DNA of 64,000 nt, taken from assembly GCA_026625625.1 (NCBI GenBank), contig CP113055.1, forward strand, positions 1,180,501-1,244,500. The letters run 5' to 3'. Each line of letters opens with the position of its first letter. The stretch's first letter is position 1. Origin of the DNA: Blastomonas sp. SL216. GTDB taxonomy: Bacteria > Pseudomonadota > Alphaproteobacteria > Sphingomonadales > Sphingomonadaceae. Below, one piece after another: positions 1-9,002 of this stretch. The notes under the pieces are model-generated. The model had not been told where the DNA came from. It did not search any database and worked only from the letters and a program-made list of their open reading frames with translations. Both the position numbers and the translations under genes were made by a program.

Positions 1-590
1 CCGAGGCCAACGGGATCGTCTTCCTCGACGAGATTGACAAGATCGCGGTGTCCGATGTGCGCGGTGGCTCGGTCAGCCGCGAAGGCGTGCAGCGCGACCT
101 GCTGCCGCTGATCGAAGGCACGACGGTGGCCACCAAATATGGGCCGATGAAGACCGACCATGTGCTGTTCATCGCATCGGGCGCGTTCCACATCGCCAAG
201 CCGAGCGACATGCTGCCCGAGCTGCAGGGCCGCCTGCCGATCAGGGTCGAGCTGAAAGCGCTGAGCGAGGAGGATTTCTTCCATATCCTTACCCAGACCA
301 AGGCCAATCTGGCGCAGCAGTACAGCGCGCTGCTTGGCACCGAGGAACTGAAGCTCGAATTCACCGAAGAGGCGCTGCGCGAAGTCGCCCGGATTGCCGC
401 TTCGGTGAACGAGACGGTCGAGAATATCGGCGCGCGGCGCTTGCAGACGGTGATGGAAAAGCTGCTGGAAGACATCAGCTTCAATGCGGAAGACCATCGC
501 GGCGAGACGGTCAGCGTCGATGCCGACTATGTGAAGCAGCACCTGAATGGCATCGCCAAGAATACCGATCTCAGCAAATACGTGCTCTGA
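1..590 (+). CDS. hslU: ATP-dependent protease ATPase subunit HslU (3' part)
   Basis: C-terminal 195 residues of the AAA+ unfoldase that feeds substrates into the HslV peptidase in the cytoplasm. The frame is open from base 3, so the gene starts before the window. The first visible residues hold the Walker B motif (VFLDEIDKI). They are followed by the HslU-typical [15 protein letters not shown] stretch, the sensor region (ASGAFH), the lid and the [12 protein letters not shown] segment, and the family C-terminal tail ending SKYVL. That hydrophobic tail is what inserts into HslV. A strong hairpin lies directly downstream. hslV would be expected upstream, outside the window. Confidence 0.97.
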   Translation, partial: EANGIVFLDEIDKIAVSDVRGGSVSREGVQRDLLPLIEGTTVATKYGPMKTDHVLFIASGAFHIAKPSDMLPELQGRLPIRVELKALSEEDFFHILTQTKANLAQQYSALLGTEELKLEFTEEALREVARIAASVNETVENIGARRLQTVMEKLLEDISFNAEDHRGETVSVDADYVKQHLNGIAKNTDLSKYVL

Positions 591-603
591 TCGTAACGCC
601 GCA

Positions 604-638
604 CACAGGCCCGCCGAAATTGCAGCGGCGGGCCTGTG
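604..638 (+). terminator. Strong hairpin downstream of hslU
   Basis: A perfect 13-bp stem (CACAGGCCCGCCG paired with CGGCGGGCCTGTG) with a 9-nt loop lies 14 bases after the hslU stop. There is no T-tract on the plus strand, so it may be a terminator that acts with Rho or an mRNA 3' end stabiliser. Confidence 0.6.
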
Positions 639-801
639 CAGCGCGGTCATCCGGCGCTAGTCTGGCAAGGCCTGCCCGGTTTTTCAGCGGCGGTTCATCC
701 ACGCTGGGCCAGGGGCCCGGGTGCGAGCGAGGGAGTATCGACACATCGCACAGTCAGTGCCAGACGCGCACCGCCCTGCCTTGCCGCAGGTGATTACCCG
801 G

Positions 802-2145
802 ATGGCGGCGCGCCTGCTGGCGCTTTGCGCGGCTGCGATGCTGGCAATCCAGCCTGCTGCCGCACAATCGATCCTGCGGGACGCTGAGACCGAGGCACTG
901 CTCGCCGACATGTCGCGCGATCTGATCCTCGCCGCCGGCCTGCTCCCTTCCAACGTCAATGTCGTCGTCATCAACGATCGCAGCATCAACGCCTTTGTGG
1001 CGGGCACGCAGGATGTCTATATCCATAGCGGGCTGATCGAGGCGGCGGACAATGCCAACGAGGTTCAGGGCGTGATCGCGCACGAGCTCGGCCATATCGC
1101 GCTGGGTCATTCGATCACCCGGTCCGAAAATGCCTCCAAGGCGGGCAATATCACCATCCTTTCGATGCTGCTCGGCCTGGCCGCCGTCGCGGCAGGCGCG
1201 GGCGAAGCCGGGCTCGGCATCATCGGTGCGGGCCAGCAGGCGGCGATGGGGAATTTCCTGGCGCACACCCGCGGCGAGGAAGCCGGGGCCGATGTCGCCG
1301 GTGCGAAATATCTGTCGATGGCAGGCCTGACCGGCAAGGGCTCGATCGAGTTTTTCAAGAAGCTGCAAAACCTGGAGTTCCGCCTCGCGATCCCGCAGGA
1401 GGACAGCTACAACCGCTCGCACCCGCTCTCGGGAGAGCGCATCACGCTGCTGCAGGAAATCTACCAGAACGACCCTGCTTATGAAGCCCCGCTCGATCCG
1501 CAGCTTGAGCAGCGCTTTCAGCGGGTGAAGGCCAAGCTGGTCGGCTATGTCGCCGAGCCCACCGAGACGCTGCGCGACTATCCCGAAAGCAACCAGAGCG
1601 TTCCGGCGCGCTATGCCCGGGCCTATGCCTGGCACAAGAGCGCCTATCCGGAAAAGGCACTGTCAGAGATCCGCTCGCTGCTCGCCGAATCTCCGGACGA
1701 CCCCTATTTCCTCGAAATCTACGGTCAGATCCTGCTCGAATCGGGCCGCCCGAAAGAGGCGATCGCACCGCTGCAAAAGGCGGTGGCAACCACCAAGGCG
1801 CAATCGCTGATCGCAGGCGTCTATGGCCATGCGCTGATTGCCAGCGAGGATCCGGCCAACCTTCCCGAGGCCGAACGCGTGCTCAAGGCCGCCGTGGCGC
1901 GCGATGCAGAAAATCCGTTCGCCTGGTACCAGCTGGGCGTGGTCTATGCCAATCGCGGCGATACGGCGCGCGCCGCGCTCGCCAGCGCGGAACGCTATGT
2001 GCTGCAGGGCAATGCCCCGCTGGCGCTGCAAAGTGCCGAACAGGCCATGGGCAGCCTGCCCGAGGGCAGCGCCGACTGGATCCGCGCGCAGGATATCGCG
2101 ATCCTCGCCCGCGATGCGGTTGAACGCGAACGCCGCCGCCGCTAA
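802..2145 (+). CDS. M48 family metalloprotease with TPR repeats (BepA-like)
   Basis: Predicted periplasmic zinc metalloprotease of 447 aa. The ATG at 802 gives a normal signal peptide ending near AAAQS; the frame opens further upstream at 721, but that extension has no signal-peptide character. The zinc motif HELGH is at residues 94-98, and a downstream acidic ligand lies in the RGEEAGADVAG segment. The C-terminal third has alanine-rich helical pairs typical of TPR repeats. This order matches BepA/YfgC-type proteases, which in other bacteria handle misassembled outer-membrane proteins. It is followed within 45 nt by a DsbA-like gene and then by another M48 protease, so the three probably form one envelope-maintenance operon. 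Confidence 0.88.
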   Translation: MAARLLALCAAAMLAIQPAAAQSILRDAETEALLADMSRDLILAAGLLPSNVNVVVINDRSINAFVAGTQDVYIHSGLIEAADNANEVQGVIAHELGHIALGHSITRSENASKAGNITILSMLLGLAAVAAGAGEAGLGIIGAGQQAAMGNFLAHTRGEEAGADVAGAKYLSMAGLTGKGSIEFFKKLQNLEFRLAIPQEDSYNRSHPLSGERITLLQEIYQNDPAYEAPLDPQLEQRFQRVKAKLVGYVAEPTETLRDYPESNQSVPARYARAYAWHKSAYPEKALSEIRSLLAESPDDPYFLEIYGQILLESGRPKEAIAPLQKAVATTKAQSLIAGVYGHALIASEDPANLPEAERVLKAAVARDAENPFAWYQLGVVYANRGDTARAALASAERYVLQGNAPLALQSAEQAMGSLPEGSADWIRAQDIAILARDAVERERRRR

Positions 2146-2187
2146 GCCCTGCCACCAACACCTGATTTCACCAACCAAAGGCCCGCC

Positions 2188-3021
2188 ATGACATCGCAAC
2201 CGTCTTCCTCAGGCGAGGCCCGTTCAAGGACATGGATATTCATGGGCGCAGCCGCTTTTCTCACCATCGCCGCCGGCGTCGGGACGCTGTTGTGGCAGAG
2301 CGGCGCAACCGTCACCTCGGGCGGAGCCTTGGCGCAGGATGCCGACAAGGCGGCCGCCGCTGCCGGATTTGACACCAGGGACAAGGCCGCGATCGAGGCG
2401 ATCGTCCGTGCCTATATCCTCGAAAACCCGGAGATCATCCCCGAAGCGGTCGAAAAGCTGCGCGGCAAACAGGCAGCCAAGCGCATCGGTTCGGTGCGCA
2501 GCGAAATCGAGACGCCCTATGCCAGCGCCTTTGCCGGCAACCCCAATGGCGATGTCGTCCTGGTCGAATATTCGGATTTCGCCTGCGGTTTCTGCCGCCA
2601 GAGCGTGGCGGATGTCGCGCGGCTGGTCGGCGAGGACAAGAACCTCAAGATCGTCTTCCACGAGCTGCCGATCCTGTCGGACGAAAGCCGTGTCGCAGCA
2701 GCCTGGGGCATGGCCGCAGCGCAACAGGGCAAATATTACGCATTCTACAAGGCGATGTTCGCGGCTGGTCGTCCCAGCCAGGCGACGATCGAACAGGCGG
2801 CCAAGACCGCCGGGCTGGATATGGCGTCGGCGCGCAGCTTCGTTGCTTCCAAGCAGGCCGAAGAGGTTCTCGATGGCAATATCCGCATCGCGCAGCAGCT
2901 CGAATTCAGCGGCACGCCCAGCTGGGTCGTCGGCAACCAGATCCTCAACGGCGCTGTCGGCTATGACGAGCTGAAGTCTGCGATTGCCGACGCGCGCTCG
3001 GCGAACAAGACCGCCGGCTGA
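2188..3021 (+). CDS. DsbA-family thiol:disulfide oxidoreductase
   Basis: 277-aa exported thioredoxin-fold protein. An N-terminal hydrophobic segment (about residues 16-36) acts as an anchor or signal. A helical pre-domain follows, and the thioredoxin core begins at VVLVEYSDFACGFC with redox cysteines C133 and C136 (CGFC). The cis-proline loop is visible as GTPSWVVG near residue 242. The family (ScsC/BdbD/DsbA-like) makes or reshuffles disulfides in periplasmic proteins. It sits between two M48 proteases with short spacing. Whether it acts as oxidase or isomerase cannot be told from the motif. Confidence 0.9.
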   Translation: MTSQPSSSGEARSRTWIFMGAAAFLTIAAGVGTLLWQSGATVTSGGALAQDADKAAAAAGFDTRDKAAIEAIVRAYILENPEIIPEAVEKLRGKQAAKRIGSVRSEIETPYASAFAGNPNGDVVLVEYSDFACGFCRQSVADVARLVGEDKNLKIVFHELPILSDESRVAAAWGMAAAQQGKYYAFYKAMFAAGRPSQATIEQAAKTAGLDMASARSFVASKQAEEVLDGNIRIAQQLEFSGTPSWVVGNQILNGAVGYDELKSAIADARSANKTAG

Positions 3022-3024
3022 CCT

Positions 3025-4053
3025 GTGCGCAAGGCGGCGCGCGCGTGGCTGGCTCTGGCGCTGCTGGCCGGCTCGGCCGCGCCATTGGCAAGTGCCCCGG
3101 CCAAGCCCGCGGCCTCGGCCGACATGTCGCTGGCACAGCTGCGCGCGTCGGACGTTCGGGTATTGAGCGTCGGCTATCGCCTCGCCACCGCCAATGCGCC
3201 GTTTTGTCGCACGGTCGAGAACGCAGCAGGCCTCACGCTCCACCATATCGGCCAATATCCCGATGCCACAGGCGCGCGCGCCACATTCGGTTTTGCCAGC
3301 GACTATGCGGTGCTGGCGCTGGTGCCCGATGGACCGGCAGCGCGCGCCGGGCTACGCACCGATGACGCGATCACGTCGCTGAACGGCGCCCCCTTCGCCC
3401 CATCCGACGCAGAGCTGGCCGCGATCGACCAGGTCCCGGCCTATCGCCCGATCGCCTGGGCGGATGCACGCTTGCGCGCTGCGCTCGACAAGGGGCCGGT
3501 GACGCTTGGCATCCTGCGCGGCGATCAACCCAGCACCTTGACGGTCGAAGGCACAGCCGCGTGTCGCAGCCGCTTCGAACTGCGCCCCAGCGCGTCCTAT
3601 GGCGCATCGGCGGACGGCGACATTGTCGGCATTACCGTGCCGATGCTGAGCTTCATGGCCGATGACGATGAACTCGCCGCGATCCTGGCGCACGAACTGT
3701 CGCACAATCTGCTCGAACACCAGCGCAGGCTCAACGAGGCGGGCGTACAACGCGGCCTGATGCAGCAGCTCGGCCGCAATGCACGGCTCACGCTGGCGAC
3801 CGAGATCGAGGCGGACCGGCTGTCGATCTGGCTGATGGCCAATGCAGGCTATGATCCCCAGGGCGCGATCCGGTTCTGGACCCGTTATGGCAAGCAACGC
3901 GGCAAGGGCATCTTCTCCGCCCCGACGCATTACCGCTGGAAAAAGCGCGTCGGCCTGTTCGGGGAAGAAATGGCCAAGCTCACCGCCGCGACGAGGGGAC
4001 CGCAAGGCTGGCATCCCCCGCTTCTGGCAGAACCGCTCGCGCCGCTGCAATAG
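3025..4053 (+). CDS. M48 family metalloprotease with PDZ-like segment
   Basis: 342-aa predicted exported zinc protease. The GTG at 3025 lies three bases after the stop of the dsbA-like gene, suggesting coupled translation, and gives a signal peptide (LALALLAGSAAPLASA). Residues about 85-175 resemble a PDZ domain (VPDGPAARAGLRTDDAITSLNG). The HELSH zinc motif is at 223-227, with a further acidic ligand in EIEADRLSIWLM. The position of the PDZ-like region before the catalytic helix differs from the TPR-bearing M48 protease two genes upstream. Substrates are unknown. Confidence 0.85.
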   Translation: MRKAARAWLALALLAGSAAPLASAPAKPAASADMSLAQLRASDVRVLSVGYRLATANAPFCRTVENAAGLTLHHIGQYPDATGARATFGFASDYAVLALVPDGPAARAGLRTDDAITSLNGAPFAPSDAELAAIDQVPAYRPIAWADARLRAALDKGPVTLGILRGDQPSTLTVEGTAACRSRFELRPSASYGASADGDIVGITVPMLSFMADDDELAAILAHELSHNLLEHQRRLNEAGVQRGLMQQLGRNARLTLATEIEADRLSIWLMANAGYDPQGAIRFWTRYGKQRGKGIFSAPTHYRWKKRVGLFGEEMAKLTAATRGPQGWHPPLLAEPLAPLQ

Positions 4054-4209
4054 ACTGCCCGTTGCAGGCCCATCGCGGCGCGGGTGTTCGGCTCGCCGCA
4101 TTCTCCGGGTCATCTCGCCGCACCCAGAGCGTTGCGCCGGGAACAGAATCCTTCGCTCGTCAGTCTCCGGGAAACAGGGGCAATTTTCTTTTCCTCAAGG
4201 AGCAACTGA

Positions 4210-5106
4210 ATGCATTTACGTGCCAAGCCCCCGGGCATTCCCATGGTGATGGCCGCGATGGCTCTCTCGGCATCCACCGCTGTCTTCGCGCAGCAGGCCG
4301 GGCCGCTGCGCGCCGATGTGGCGAGCGAAGCCGAAGCCCTGCCCGATCCCGCCAGCATGACCAAGGGTCCCGAGATCAAGGGCGTGCTCACCGCGCGTCA
4401 GGGAAACCGCATTCAGGTCGAGACCGCCGATGGCAGCCGCACGGTCCTTTATGTCAGCGACACGACCCAGGTCCGGGCGACCGGCGGACTGTTTGGTGCC
4501 AGCCGTACGACGCTCGACACCGGCGCGCTGCTCAACGGCCTGCCGCTGACGATCAAGACGCTGCAATCGGGCGATACCCTGCTCGCCAGCCAGATCACCT
4601 TCAAGAATACCGATTTCAAGACGGCCTCGATGATCCGCACCGGCACGTCGCAGCAGTTTGCCGAGCAGTCTGCGGCGACCGAAGCGCTGCGCGGACGCAT
4701 GGGCGATATCGACCAGTATAACGTCAAGGCGACGACCAATGTCTATTTCGACACGGCTCAAGCAAAGCTGAGCGACCAGGCCAAGGCCGAGCTCTGCTCC
4801 GCTGCGGGCTCTGCCGAACAGATGGACAACGCGCTGCTGCTGGTGGTCGGCTATACCGATGCCGATGGCGACGAAGAATTCAACCAGACGCTCAGCGAAA
4901 AGCGCGCCGCCAGCGTGATCAACTATCTGCAGCAGGTCTGCAAATGGAAGCCGTATCGCATGCTCACCCCGGCAGGCATGGCGGAAGCCGACCCTGTCGC
5001 CGACAACATGACCGAAGAGGGCAAGGCGCAGAATCGCCGCGTTGCGGTCAATGTGCTCGTCAGCAAAGCTGTCGACGGGCTCTACGCAGACAACGCACCG
5101 CGCTAA
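4210..5106 (+). CDS. OmpA-family protein
   Basis: 298-aa exported protein with a signal peptide (cleavage near AVFAQQ). A middle region of about 100 residues looks like a DUF5666-type small beta domain (GVLTARQGNRIQVETADGS). The C-terminal OmpA/MotB peptidoglycan-binding domain spans about 175-285 (NVYFDTAQAKLSDQAKAEL, VVGYTDADGDEEFNQTLSEKRA, NRRVAVNV). The start follows a good Shine-Dalgarno (AAGGAGCAACTGAATG). The likely role is tethering the outer membrane to peptidoglycan. It is probably monocistronic, with a hairpin behind it. Confidence 0.9.
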   Translation: MHLRAKPPGIPMVMAAMALSASTAVFAQQAGPLRADVASEAEALPDPASMTKGPEIKGVLTARQGNRIQVETADGSRTVLYVSDTTQVRATGGLFGASRTTLDTGALLNGLPLTIKTLQSGDTLLASQITFKNTDFKTASMIRTGTSQQFAEQSAATEALRGRMGDIDQYNVKATTNVYFDTAQAKLSDQAKAELCSAAGSAEQMDNALLLVVGYTDADGDEEFNQTLSEKRAASVINYLQQVCKWKPYRMLTPAGMAEADPVADNMTEEGKAQNRRVAVNVLVSKAVDGLYADNAPR

Positions 5107-5134
5107 GAGGCTTAAAGCCGCACCGCGATAACAA

Positions 5135-5166
5135 GGGGCGTCAGGCGTCTACGCGCCGGACGCCCC
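5135..5166. terminator. Bidirectional hairpin between convergent genes
   Basis: GGGGCGTC (5135-5142) pairs with GACGCCCC (5159-5166), and an inner GGCG/CGCC extends the stem. It lies between the convergent ompA-like and VOC genes. No T-tract is seen. Confidence 0.5.
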
Positions 5167-5196
5167 GAGATATCACCTAACAATCTCTTGGAAAGC

Positions 5197-5670
5197 TCAG
5201 TCCCTCGATGCGCTGAGCGCGATTCTGTTGCCTTCGCTGTCCTCGATCTCCGCCACGAAACCCGCCTCGCCAATATCCTTTTTGGGGTAGAGGATCGCGG
5301 CCCCCGCCGCCTTGGCCTTGGCCAGTGTCGCGTCGATATCGGCAACATCGAAATACAGCACCGGCCCCGCCTTGGCTGGCACGTACACATCACCCTTGGC
5401 CAACGCGCCGCTGGCACCTGGCTGGCCATCTGCACGCGGGAAAAAGGCCATGGGATAGCCGTCGACGGTTTCTAGACGCAGCCTGTATCCGAACACCACC
5501 TCATAGAAGTGTACAGCCCGGTCCATGTCGGTCACGGGAATTTCGAAGTGCACGACGGGATTGATCACGGCCGACTGCCTCGCTTGTGATCGCGCCTGAT
5601 CGGCCTGCGACGCCGGGCTGCACGCCGCCAGCGGGACAAGGCCCAGTGCCCATCCCTGCCCGTGCCGCAC
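5197..5670 (-). CDS. VOC (glyoxalase-fold) family lipoprotein
   Basis: 157-aa protein with one VOC domain (VVHFEIPVTDMDRAVHFYE, VYVPAKAGPVLYFDV, VAEIEDSEGNRIALS). The N-terminus carries a signal ending in a lipobox-like LAAC at about residues 14-17, so it may be a periplasm-facing lipoprotein, which is unusual because VOC enzymes are normally cytoplasmic. The GTG at 5670 lies three bases after the upstream HD gene stop, so it is translated as part of a two-gene unit. If translation instead started at an internal site the protein would be cytoplasmic. The substrate is unknown. Confidence 0.75.
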   Translation of the reverse strand: MRHGQGWALGLVPLAACSPASQADQARSQARQSAVINPVVHFEIPVTDMDRAVHFYEVVFGYRLRLETVDGYPMAFFPRADGQPGASGALAKGDVYVPAKAGPVLYFDVADIDATLAKAKAAGAAILYPKKDIGEAGFVAEIEDSEGNRIALSASRD

Positions 5671-5673
5671 GGC

Positions 5674-6273
5674 TCAGGCCTGTTCCGCAACCTTCGCGTA
5701 CATCGAGTTGATCGGCCGGGCCATCACGCGGCGCAGCATCGGCTCGAAGAAATCGAGCGGTTCGCTGTCATAATCGGGGTCGAACGCGGCCTGATCATAT
5801 TTCTCACAGAATTCCGCGCAGGCCTCGAAATAGGGCGAGCTGCGGAAATTCTCGCGCACATCGCGGTCGCCGCCGATGAAGTGGAAATAATAATAGCCCT
5901 GGAACGCACCGTGATTGGCGCAGATCCAGTGGACTTCCTCCGACACGAACGGCTTGATGATGGCCGCGGCGACATCGGGATGGTTGAAGCTGCCCAGCGT
6001 GTCGCCAATGTCGTGGAGCAGCGCCATCACGACATAGGCCTCGTCGCGCCCATCGCGGTGCGCGCGGGTCGCGGTCTGCAGGCTATGCTGCAACCTGTCG
6101 ATCGGAAAGCCGCCGAAATCGCCGTCCAGCAGCCGCAGATGCGCGAGCACCCGGTCGGCCAGCCCGCCGGCGAACTCGCGATACTGCCCGGCGATGATCG
6201 CCCAATCCTCTTGCGTGCCATTGGTCATCGCGGTGAACTTGGCCCGTGCCTCGGGTGCCAGCGTGTCGGTCAT
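5674..6273 (-). CDS. HD-domain-containing protein
   Basis: 199-aa predicted metal-dependent phosphohydrolase-like protein. The ATG at 6273 is preceded by an AGGAGAGG Shine-Dalgarno; an upstream in-frame extension lacks a start signal. The HD pair is in ALLHDIGD (H87, D88), and additional histidines follow in EEVHWICANHGAFQGYY. The overall layout recalls HD proteins related to inositol-oxygenase or phosphonate-degradation families, but the substrate cannot be assigned. The gene is transcribed ahead of the VOC lipoprotein and diverges from the sensor kinase gene at 6378. Confidence 0.75.
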   Translation of the reverse strand: MTDTLAPEARAKFTAMTNGTQEDWAIIAGQYREFAGGLADRVLAHLRLLDGDFGGFPIDRLQHSLQTATRAHRDGRDEAYVVMALLHDIGDTLGSFNHPDVAAAIIKPFVSEEVHWICANHGAFQGYYYFHFIGGDRDVRENFRSSPYFEACAEFCEKYDQAAFDPDYDSEPLDFFEPMLRRVMARPINSMYAKVAEQA

Positions 6274-6377
6274 GGGGCATCCTCTCCTGCCTGTTTTGCC
6301 GGAAGGTAACGCAGCTGCGCACATGATGCAAAAAGTTGTGGGGACAAGGCCCGATTCCGGCTAAGCCCCGTTTCATC

Positions 6378-7475
6378 ATGGCTATGCTGCCCATCAAGCC
6401 GACACCGTTCTTCGCCAACAAGAACCGGGCCTTCTGGAACCTGCAGACCCTGGGCTGGGCAGGCGCCTTGGCGCTGCGCGGCATCTCGGGCCTTGCCAAT
6501 GGCCAGCCGATCTCGTTCCTGGTGCCGATCATCATCGCGACGATTACCGGCTATTCGGTGTCGCTGGTGATGAGCGTGATCTACCAGACGCTGATCGACC
6601 GCAAGCCGCTGGTCACCTGGGGCGTGACCCTGATCGTGCTGCTGACAGGGTCGGCGCTCTATGCCTTTGTCGATGCCTGGGTGGCGACGCTCTATCGACC
6701 CGGTACCGACAGCAATTTCACCGCGATCCTGCTCGGCGCCTTTTATCTTGACCTGACGCTGCTGGGCGCATGGTCGGCGCTCTATTATGCGATCAACTTC
6801 TTCCTGCGGATCGAGGAACAACAGGACCAGATGCTGCGACTGGAAAACCAGGCGACCAGCGCGCAGCTGGCGATGCTGCGCTATCAGCTCAACCCGCATT
6901 TCCTGTTCAACACGCTCAACAGCATCTCCACGCTCGTTCTGCTCAAGCAGACCGAGCCGGCGAACGCGATGCTGTCGCGGCTGTCCTCGTTCCTGCGCTA
7001 TACATTGGCCAACGAGCCAACGGCGCGGGTCACGCTGGAGCAGGAGGTGGAGACGCTCAAACTCTATCTCGACATCGAGAAAATGCGTTTCGAAGAGCGG
7101 CTGCGTGCACATTTCGACATCGAACCCAATGCCGCAAAGGCGCTTCTGCCATCGCTGCTCTTGCAACCTTTGGTCGAGAACGCCATTAAATATGCGGTGA
7201 CGCCCAAGGAAGATGGTGCCGATATCAACATTTCGGCGCAACTCATCGGACCTTTGCTGCGTATCACCGTAACCGACACAGGGCCCGGATTGAAGAAGCA
7301 GGGCGAGAAAGCCAATGCATCAACCGGGGTCGGGCTGGCGAATATCAGGGACAGACTGTCCCAGGCATATGAAGACAATCACCGGTTTGAGACACGATCA
7401 TCACCCGGGGGCGGCTATAGCGTGATTATCGAAATTCCGTTTGAAACACGCGAACAAAGGCAATTACAGGCATGA
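6378..7475 (+). CDS. LytS/YehU-type sensor histidine kinase
   Basis: 365-aa membrane kinase. Four or so hydrophobic segments occupy about residues 20-145. A short coiled coil (EEQQDQMLRLENQ) follows, and then the His_kinase domain with the family signature LRYQLNPHFLFNTLNS, phosphoacceptor H174. The HATPase domain has LVENAIKYAV and the G-box GVGLANIRDRL. The ATG at 6378 is chosen because an alternative TTG at 6336 has no ribosome site. It overlaps the downstream LytTR regulator by 4 nt, so the pair is translationally coupled. The signal is unknown. Confidence 0.92.
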   Translation: MAMLPIKPTPFFANKNRAFWNLQTLGWAGALALRGISGLANGQPISFLVPIIIATITGYSVSLVMSVIYQTLIDRKPLVTWGVTLIVLLTGSALYAFVDAWVATLYRPGTDSNFTAILLGAFYLDLTLLGAWSALYYAINFFLRIEEQQDQMLRLENQATSAQLAMLRYQLNPHFLFNTLNSISTLVLLKQTEPANAMLSRLSSFLRYTLANEPTARVTLEQEVETLKLYLDIEKMRFEERLRAHFDIEPNAAKALLPSLLLQPLVENAIKYAVTPKEDGADINISAQLIGPLLRITVTDTGPGLKKQGEKANASTGVGLANIRDRLSQAYEDNHRFETRSSPGGGYSVIIEIPFETREQRQLQA

Positions 7476-8278
7476 CCATCCGCACCATCCTGATCGACGA
7501 CGAGAAACTCGCCATTCAGGGAATGCAGCTCCGGCTGGAAAAGTTTGAAGACATCGAGATCATCGACACCTGCCTCAACGGACGCGAGGCCATCCGCAAG
7601 ATCAAGACGCTGAAGCCCGATCTGATCTTCCTGGACATCCAGATGCCCGGATTTGACGGCTTTTCGGTCGTGCAGGGGATCATGGATATCGAACCTCCGC
7701 TGGTGGTGTTCTGCACCGCTTATTCCGAGCACGCGATCAAGGCGTTCGAGGCGCAGGCCGTCGATTACCTTCTCAAGCCCGTCGAGGACGTGCGTCTGGC
7801 GGATGCCATCGACCGCATCCGCGAGCGGATTCGTGACAAGAAGGGCCGCGAAGAGGCGGTCAAGCTGATGAACGTCCTCAACGAGGTCGCCCCCGACGCG
7901 GTCGGGAATCTCGACCTTGGCGAAGAGGATGAGGCTGCGGCGTCGAACCGCTACGAAAAGCTCATCAACATCAAGGATCGCGGCCAGATCTTCCGCGTCG
8001 ATGTCGACACGATCGAGCGGATCGATGCCGCCGGCGACTATATGTGCATCTATACTGGCGACAATTCGCTGATCCTGCGCGAGACGATGAAGGACCTGGA
8101 AAAGCGGCTCGACCCGCGCAACTTCCAGCGCGTGCACCGTTCCACCATCGTCAATCTGGGCCTGGTTCGCCAGGTCAAGCCGCACACCAATGGCGAATGC
8201 TTCTTGGTGCTGGAATCGGGCGCGCAGGTGAAGGTGTCGCGCAGCTATCGCGACGTTGTTGCGCGCTTCGTCCATTAA
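7472..8278 (+). CDS. LytTR-family response regulator
   Basis: 268-aa response regulator. The receiver domain (residues 1-120) has the acidic pair DD at 9-10, phosphoacceptor D55 in DLIFLDIQMPG and the conserved lysine in DYLLKPVEDV. The LytTR DNA-binding domain covers about 165-265 (ERIDAAGDYMCIYTGD, RVHRSTIVNL, VKVSRSYRD). It is the partner of the overlapping LytS-like kinase. A 13-bp hairpin about 65 nt downstream probably ends the operon. Confidence 0.94.
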   Translation: MTIRTILIDDEKLAIQGMQLRLEKFEDIEIIDTCLNGREAIRKIKTLKPDLIFLDIQMPGFDGFSVVQGIMDIEPPLVVFCTAYSEHAIKAFEAQAVDYLLKPVEDVRLADAIDRIRERIRDKKGREEAVKLMNVLNEVAPDAVGNLDLGEEDEAAASNRYEKLINIKDRGQIFRVDVDTIERIDAAGDYMCIYTGDNSLILRETMKDLEKRLDPRNFQRVHRSTIVNLGLVRQVKPHTNGECFLVLESGAQVKVSRSYRDVVARFVH

Positions 8279-8344
8279 GGGCTGCCTTAGTTTCGCCATA
8301 ATTAGCCATTTCAATCCATTCTCGTTGCTTTGCTGAATTAAATC

Positions 8345-8375
8345 AGGCCTTTGGTCCAAACTGGATCAAAGGCCT
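8345..8375 (+). terminator. Hairpin ending the lytS-lytTR operon
   Basis: AGGCCTTTG (8345-8353) pairs perfectly with CAAAGGCCT (8367-8375). A further four pairs (GTCC/GGAT) leave a 5-nt loop. No immediate T-run follows; a run of six T occurs about 35 nt later. It marks the border between the housekeeping region and the AT-richer accessory insert. Confidence 0.55.
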
Positions 8376-8564
8376 CGATTGTTAGTCATATTTGAGTTGC
8401 GATTGTGATTTTTTCTCCTAAATTGCAGGTCGTTTATTTGGTATCAACCAAAGTGAGGCATGCAGGTGGCACGGCAACTGGCGAATCATTGGTTGAGGCA
8501 CACTCCCGAGGTCTCCGATGACGCGGAAGTTGAAAGCGCTGACGCAGCTCATCGGAGGGACGAT

Positions 8565-8936
8565 ATGGCAGTTGAGGAAATTGCGCTCGATCTGCACCGG
8601 GCAGTACGGCTGATCGATGAGTTGGCGAACAACGCGCCGGTAAACGAGGATGTCAGAAGCGGACACCCGATTGATCGCGCCAGAAAGCGGGCACAGGCGA
8701 TTTACAAGAACCCTCCGCCCAAATACCGTGCTGCCATCACGACGATCACAACCGAAAAAAGCGAACAGGCTGTGCTCGATCTGCTGACCGCCGCCAGCCT
8801 CCTGCCCAGTAACAGCCCTTTCATATCTGCCATTAAGAGCGCCGATCGAAACCCGATCGCGTCCGAATTTCTCAGTCATCGCCTGAATATTCCTATTGGA
8901 TACATCGCACTCAGGCAACTTCTTCTGCGCGACTGA
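8565..8936 (+). CDS. Hypothetical protein upstream of a cyclase-like gene
   Basis: 123-aa protein of unknown function, no family recognised. The ATG at 8565 is chosen because GGAGG lies six bases upstream; the frame is open from 8460, but that earlier ATG has poorer spacing. The protein is predicted mostly helical and soluble (LDLHRAVRLIDELANNA, EQAVLDLLTAASLLPS), with no signal peptide, transmembrane segment or TIR-like motif. It is 66 nt upstream of the cyclase-like gene on the same strand, within the same AT-richer insert. It may be an effector, a regulator or an unrelated passenger. An antisense frame (8418-8918) overlaps it and is considered a shadow. Confidence 0.6.
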   Translation: MAVEEIALDLHRAVRLIDELANNAPVNEDVRSGHPIDRARKRAQAIYKNPPPKYRAAITTITTEKSEQAVLDLLTAASLLPSNSPFISAIKSADRNPIASEFLSHRLNIPIGYIALRQLLLRD

Positions 8937-9002
8937 CGCATCGAGTCATGCGCGACTGACGTTCTGGCATAATCATTCGACCGATAGAGGGGTATCGGGC
9001 AG

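Noticed and set aside
8418-8918. Minus-strand frame opposite the 123-aa gene
   Set aside because: No ribosome site; the plus-strand frame has a near-perfect Shine-Dalgarno and lies in the same direction as the cyclase gene.
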